The notes beneath the pieces were generated by a model. It made no database searches. It worked only from the letters and a program-made list of their open reading frames with translations, and had not been told where the DNA came from. This document shows, in pieces, positions 32,155-32,758 of a stretch of 32,758 bases of DNA (position 1 is its first letter; each line of letters begins with the position of its first letter). A program made the translations under genes and the position numbers. The DNA comes from an uncultured Myxococcales bacterium (GTDB lineage: Bacteria > Myxococcota_A > Polyangia > Nannocystales > Nannocystaceae): the NCBI GenBank assembly GCA_902826865.1, contig CADEGN010000047.1, forward strand, positions 5,484 to 38,241. Reading direction: 5' to 3'.

Positions 32155-32708
32155 TCACGCGCATTGACACTCGAGGTCACCAGCGTCGTTCAACATCCCG
32201 CTGCATGTCCCGACGCTGCAGAAGGTTCCCGTGCACATGATCCCCGACATCGGCGCGCAGTACGGTGGATCGGGCTCGCACGGCGGCGGGATGCAGCACA
32301 GCTCGGCATCACAGCCGCCGAATGGACACAAGTCCGGCGTGACAGCGGGTCGGCCGCCGCATGTGCCGTCGGGGTCGGCTGGAGTGCAGGTCGGCGCCGG
32401 GCCGCCGCAACACGGTGAGACGCACAGCTCGCCCGTGCCGCAGCTCAGCGCTCCACACATACCGCCGCCACCGTCGCCGCTACCGGCCCCGGACCCGGAC
32501 CCGCTGGTCGCCGATCCATCACCGACGCTGGTTGATTGCGTGGGCATGGTGTCGGCGCTCGAGCCGGCGCTCGTGTCCACGCTTGCGTCGGTGGTGAGCG
32601 TTCCACCGCCGTCACTGTCCCCCCGGAATCACCCACGGCGTCAGCTCCACAGGCGGCAACCCAGAGTCCCATCACACCTACCCAACATCGTAACAACACA
32701 GTTTCCAT
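32155..32708 (-). pseudogene. Cys-rich lipoprotein gene broken by a frameshift at a G6 tract
   Basis: The N-terminal part lies in one minus-strand frame: ATG at 32708, METVLLRCWVGVMGLWVAACGADAVGDSGG, with lipobox VAAC (Cys20). The C-terminal part lies in another: GDSDGGGTLTTDASVDTSAGSSADTMPTQ..., then a Cys-rich domain (MCGALSCGTGELCVSPCCGG...CECQCA-like end) to the stop at 32155. The frames join exactly at six Gs (minus strand) at 32619-32624. One extra G would give a continuous 184-residue lipoprotein with the same linker style as its neighbours. The break may be a sequencing error, a true mutation or a phase-variable switch. The Cys-rich domain (about 80-183) contains about 20 cysteines. 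Function unknown. Confidence 0.75.
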
Positions 32709-32758
32709 TGGTAGACCCTACCTTCCTTCTCTCTTCGAGTGAATTCCGGTAGGGCCCC

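Noticed and set aside
1..32758. CRISPR array, insertion sequence, prophage, tRNA or rRNA
   Set aside because: No direct-repeat/spacer pattern, transposase or integrase motif, or recognisable RNA gene was seen by eye; a tRNA or rRNA scan program would be needed to be sure.

Overview
The window looks like a piece of a large, high-GC chromosome from a myxobacterium (Myxococcota), most likely near Nannocystales (Nannocystis, Plesiocystis, Enhygromyxa). The evidence is a eukaryotic-type Ser/Thr kinase with an HRDFKPSN catalytic loop and a long TPR tail, a MYXO-CTERM-like C-terminus (CGC, one membrane helix, Arg cluster), two DUF1592/DUF1552 gene pairs, and many lipoproteins in which the lipid-anchored Cys is followed by a Ser/Thr/Gly/Asp-rich linker. 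I see no insertion sequence, phage gene, CRISPR array, tRNA or rRNA. The taxonomic call is inference from protein style.

Layout. 1-330 is the 3' end of a TPR-rich protein, probably a kinase like the one at 13.6 kb. 632-2974 encodes a lipoprotein made of 25 six-cysteine repeats. A small unknown ORF and a convergent propeller-like lipoprotein (3342-4709, minus) follow. Next are an AlkD-family DNA glycosylase (4943-5716) and a secreted propeller protein with a MYXO-CTERM-like tail (5783-7390). The 3' end of that last gene overlaps a minus-strand pair: DUF1592 lipoprotein, then DUF1552 Tat-exported protein (10575 down to 7336).

The central block is regulatory. It holds a PAS-PAS hybrid histidine kinase and a truncated haemoglobin on the minus strand (10776-13217), and divergently the 992-residue Ser/Thr kinase (13592-16570), followed by a DUF819 membrane protein. 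A second DUF1592/DUF1552 pair (17941-21038, plus) has a 1-nt stop/start overlap. After it come a small protein with a caspase-like His/Cys dyad (21256-21897), a persulfide dioxygenase-rhodanese fusion (21943-23043) and an FG-GAP propeller lipoprotein (23163-24524).

The last third has an unrecognised 368-residue protein on the minus strand, a two-helix membrane protein followed by an ECF sigma factor, a small lipoprotein, and a LysR regulator. The LysR gene has a T-N11-A operator candidate at its start and is divergent from a lipoprotein carrying two RskA-like domains. Then come a membrane protein with a BamE-like tail, flanked by two copies of a 42-bp hairpin element, a bestrophin-family channel, and a Cys-rich lipoprotein gene broken by a frameshift at a C6/G6 tract.

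How the parts may work together. About eight of some 25 genes encode lipoproteins and four more products carry export signals, so this is largely a cell-envelope region with its own sensory proteins. The clearest functional unit is the exported DUF1592/DUF1552 pair, present twice. Its function is unknown. Both DUF1592 proteins keep a CAGCH haem-c-type motif. Nothing here proves a new defence or mobile system. The most unusual items are the cysteine-repeat lipoprotein, the stand-alone caspase-like protein, the duplicated hairpin and the frameshifted lipoprotein.
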